This document shows positions 61,960-64,000 of a stretch of 64,000 nucleotides of DNA, piece by piece. This DNA is from Arundinibacter roseus (GTDB lineage Bacteria > Bacteroidota > Bacteroidia > Cytophagales > Spirosomataceae). The stretch spans positions 1 to 64,000 of the forward strand of contig NZ_SMJU01000022.1 of NCBI RefSeq assembly GCF_004348825.1. Reading direction: 5' to 3'. Numbering within the stretch: the stretch's first letter is position 1; each line of letters starts with the position of its first letter. The notes under the pieces were generated by a model. That model worked only from the letters and a program-made list of their open reading frames with translations, was not told where the DNA came from and did no database searches. The translations under genes and the position numbers were made by a program.

Positions 61960-64000
61960 ATGAATAACTTGTACTCAAAAGTTGTAGTCTATTTACTCCT
62001 AAGTATCGGAATAGTAACAGTACTGACAGGAGTGGAATCAGTTCTAGCTGGCACTCCTACGCCAGAAAAGGGCAAACCTTCTAAAAAAGAATTTGAAAAA
62101 ATATTGACCCGGAACTATGAGACTGTGCATTTTGAAAAAAATGCCGGACAATTCCAGCAGAAAATCTTATATGTAGGCAAAACGCCTCAGGTTCAAGCCA
62201 GATTCCTGGAAAAGCAGGTGAGTTTTGTAGTTCAGAAAAAAGACAATCTGCACAATCAGGCATTTGTTTGGAATATGGACTTTTTGGGGGCAACTCCCAA
62301 AAGGATATATTCTCAAAAAACACAAAGTGGGATCCATACATACTTAAACCGGGACTTAACTGCACATACAACCCAACGCTCGGGTGAGTTGTGGTATGAG
62401 CAACTCTACAATGGGATAGACCTACGCTTTTATGGTACCAGCAATGGTCTTATGGAATATGATTTTGTGGTAGCGCCCGGAGCCTCACCAGCAGATATTG
62501 CATATAGATTAGACGGCATGATCGGGCTACATATTGATGACAAAGGAAACCTTTTGATGAAAACTCCTTTCGGGGAAATTTCAAAAAACAAACCTTATAC
62601 CTATCAGGTAATCAATGGCCGCAGGCGTGAAGTAAAGTCTCACTTTACACTAGACAGCAATACAATTGTACGGTTTAAAGTGGATGAATATGATAAGACA
62701 AAGCCCTTGATTATTGACCCCCTGGTTATGGAATGGAGTACCTTTCTGGGAGGAGAAAATGCCAGACTCATTGATATGAAAGTAGATGCCCTGGGCAATA
62801 CATATATCATGGGTGTGGTAAAAGACTCAGAACCCTTTCCCATAACGCCCGGAGTTTATCAGGCAAATGTGGGTGGCGGTTTTGATATTTTCATTTCAAA
62901 ACTGAGTCCTGACGGTAATTCTCTGATATACAGCACATACTTTGGCGGGACTAGCGATGACGAAGGAATTGGATTAGAAATAAATGCGGCTGGTGAGGTC
63001 TTTTTCATTTCTCGCTCTTCCTCCACCATACCTATAACATCCGGCGCCTTGAATAGCCTGCCGGCATTGGGAGAAGCAGTATATTTTTCAAAACTTAATG
63101 CCACAGGTACGGCTCTACTCTACAATGCCCGTTTTGGCATAAGCGATACAGAAATAACCAACATGTTGCTCACGTCCAACGAAGAATTGGTCATTGCGGG
63201 CAATACCCGTTGGTCGGGCTTCCCGACCAGCTCAGGCGCTATTCGCCCCGGAAGTGCCTTTGCAGGGACAGGAGATGCCTATGTAGTCAAGTTAAACAGC
63301 TCGGGATCCGGGTTGGTTTACAGCACATTGATGGGCGGCAATGGTGACGATCGCGCTGAATACATCCGGCTGGACGCCTCCGACAATGTGTATGTGTTTG
63401 GGAGCACTACCTCAAACGACCTTGCCACCACGGCCGGGGTTATTCAGCCGTCAGCCGGAGGCGGTGCGCAGGACACCTACCTATATAAGCTACTACCCAA
63501 CGGTTCTCTGGGATTTGGTACGTATCTAGGAGGCAGCGGAACGGGAACCTACGATGCCGAAAAGCCAGGAGATCTATTGGTTACGGCAGCTGGTGAGGTC
63601 TACGGTATAGTATTGAACGCTTCGGCCAGTTTGCCCACTTCGGCGGGAGCAGTACAGGCAGCTCGTTTATCCAATGGTACTGCTACTTCTTCGAGCTATG
63701 TTTTCAAACTAAACACGGGCGCCACAAACCGGGAAGCTAGCTACATGACTAGTTCAACGGCATCGGTTGGGCAGGTTGTAACCCGCTTTAAAACCCTTGA
63801 ATTTAAACCCCATATTCGGGTTTCAACGGATGGTTCAATAACAGTCCAAAATTATATTTCCAAGCCAGCAGCGGATGAAGTGGCTCTGGAGACTCTGCTT
63901 TCATCAAATAATATGTCTGCTTATATTTCACCCACAGCCGGTGATTTGGGTGGATTTCCAATCACCGCCAATGCGATGCACAGCGTATTGGCCGGAGACA
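61960..64000 (+). CDS. Secreted DUF7948/SBBP beta-propeller-like protein, 3' end cut by window
   Basis: The frame starts at ATG 61960 and stays open to the window end; about 680 residues are visible. It begins with a signal peptide (about 29 residues, ending VLAG), then an N-terminal domain with HFEKNAGQFQQKILYVG, YNGIDLRFYGTSNGLMEYDFVVAPGAS and KPLIIDPLVMEWST, as in DUF7948. SBBP-type repeats follow: WSTFLGGENARLIDMKVDALGNTYIMG, LIYSTYFGGTSDDEG and LVYSTLMGGNGDDRAEYIRLDASDNVYVFGSTTSN. Such proteins are secreted, often by the type IX system with a C-terminal sorting domain, which would lie beyond this window. It may share regulation with the giant protein. Confidence 0.85.
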   Translation, partial: MNNLYSKVVVYLLLSIGIVTVLTGVESVLAGTPTPEKGKPSKKEFEKILTRNYETVHFEKNAGQFQQKILYVGKTPQVQARFLEKQVSFVVQKKDNLHNQAFVWNMDFLGATPKRIYSQKTQSGIHTYLNRDLTAHTTQRSGELWYEQLYNGIDLRFYGTSNGLMEYDFVVAPGASPADIAYRLDGMIGLHIDDKGNLLMKTPFGEISKNKPYTYQVINGRRREVKSHFTLDSNTIVRFKVDEYDKTKPLIIDPLVMEWSTFLGGENARLIDMKVDALGNTYIMGVVKDSEPFPITPGVYQANVGGGFDIFISKLSPDGNSLIYSTYFGGTSDDEGIGLEINAAGEVFFISRSSSTIPITSGALNSLPALGEAVYFSKLNATGTALLYNARFGISDTEITNMLLTSNEELVIAGNTRWSGFPTSSGAIRPGSAFAGTGDAYVVKLNSSGSGLVYSTLMGGNGDDRAEYIRLDASDNVYVFGSTTSNDLATTAGVIQPSAGGGAQDTYLYKLLPNGSLGFGTYLGGSGTGTYDAEKPGDLLVTAAGEVYGIVLNASASLPTSAGAVQAARLSNGTATSSSYVFKLNTGATNREASYMTSSTASVGQVVTRFKTLEFKPHIRVSTDGSITVQNYISKPAADEVALETLLSSNNMSAYISPTAGDLGGFPITANAMHSVLAGD

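Overview
The window comes from a Bacteroidota chromosome, most likely order Cytophagales (Spirosomaceae/Cytophagaceae-like). I infer this from TTG...TAnnTTTG promoters, two Wzi-family capsule proteins, DUF4494 and DUF4136 proteins, several LytTR/LytS-type regulators, M43/GEVED/dockerin-like and SBBP-type secreted proteins, and a DUF4011 helicase. No rRNA, transposase, prophage or CRISPR array was seen. Two tRNA genes are present.

Layout. 1-10.5 kb is a surface-polysaccharide locus on the + strand: flippase C-terminus, FkbM methyltransferase, GT2, Wzy-like polymerase, SAM methyltransferase, GT4, GT2, WecB and WecC, then GT2 and the initiating sugar-phosphate transferase. Base composition jumps near 8.5 kb: upstream is strongly AT-rich, downstream is near 50% GC, so the specificity part looks imported. 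After a repeat-filled spacer come two tandem Wzi-like proteins (10.9-13.9 kb). 13.9-25.3 kb mixes a HIT hydrolase, a DUF1080 protein plus TIM-barrel sugar isomerase, REP-like palindromes, a 1331-aa DUF4011 helicase, a type III polyketide synthase divergent from a UbiA-like prenyltransferase, tRNA-Gly, tRNA-Leu, a lipoprotein MsrA and a small lipoprotein. 25.4-31.9 kb holds small conserved proteins and two large secreted proteins that share Ig-like modules; one is an M43 metalloprotease with a dockerin-like tail. 32-37.3 kb is a signalling block: 7TM-DISM histidine kinase, OmpA protein, LytTR regulator and a degenerate soluble LytS-like kinase. 37.5-53 kb is mostly housekeeping: LpxH-like, CdsA, DUF2007, baeRF-like, CPBP protease, DusB, EamA, biotin carrier, PyrH, Frr, DUF4136, UDP-xylose synthase, UDP-glucose dehydrogenase, acyl-CoA dehydrogenase, SPFH and NfeD. 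53.1-64 kb is a second AT-rich-spaced surface region: a LuxR-type HTH protein, a LytTR regulator whose phospho-acceptor Asp is Glu, a 1935-aa cysteine-rich adhesin-like protein, and the start of a DUF7948/SBBP-like secreted protein cut by the window end.

How parts may work together. WecB/WecC supply UDP-ManNAcA, and Ugd/Uxs supply UDP-GlcA and UDP-xylose. The glycosyltransferases, initiating transferase, flippase and polymerase build a repeat-unit polysaccharide, and the Wzi-like porins fit its surface attachment. The right end looks like an adhesion programme with its own regulators.

Most interesting: the N-terminus of the 1935-aa protein carries a Cys/Gln arrangement like the internal-thioester adhesin domains known mainly from Gram-positive bacteria. 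Its last residues share a short Cys-containing C-terminal motif with an unrelated secreted protein 28 kb away, which could be an unrecognised sorting signal. Also notable are the Glu-substituted receiver, the LytS-like protein lacking its N-box Asn, the stand-alone DUF4011 helicase, and a REP-like element flanked by two copies of the helicase gene's 3' end. GC statements are by-eye estimates; family names come from motif recognition, not database searches.
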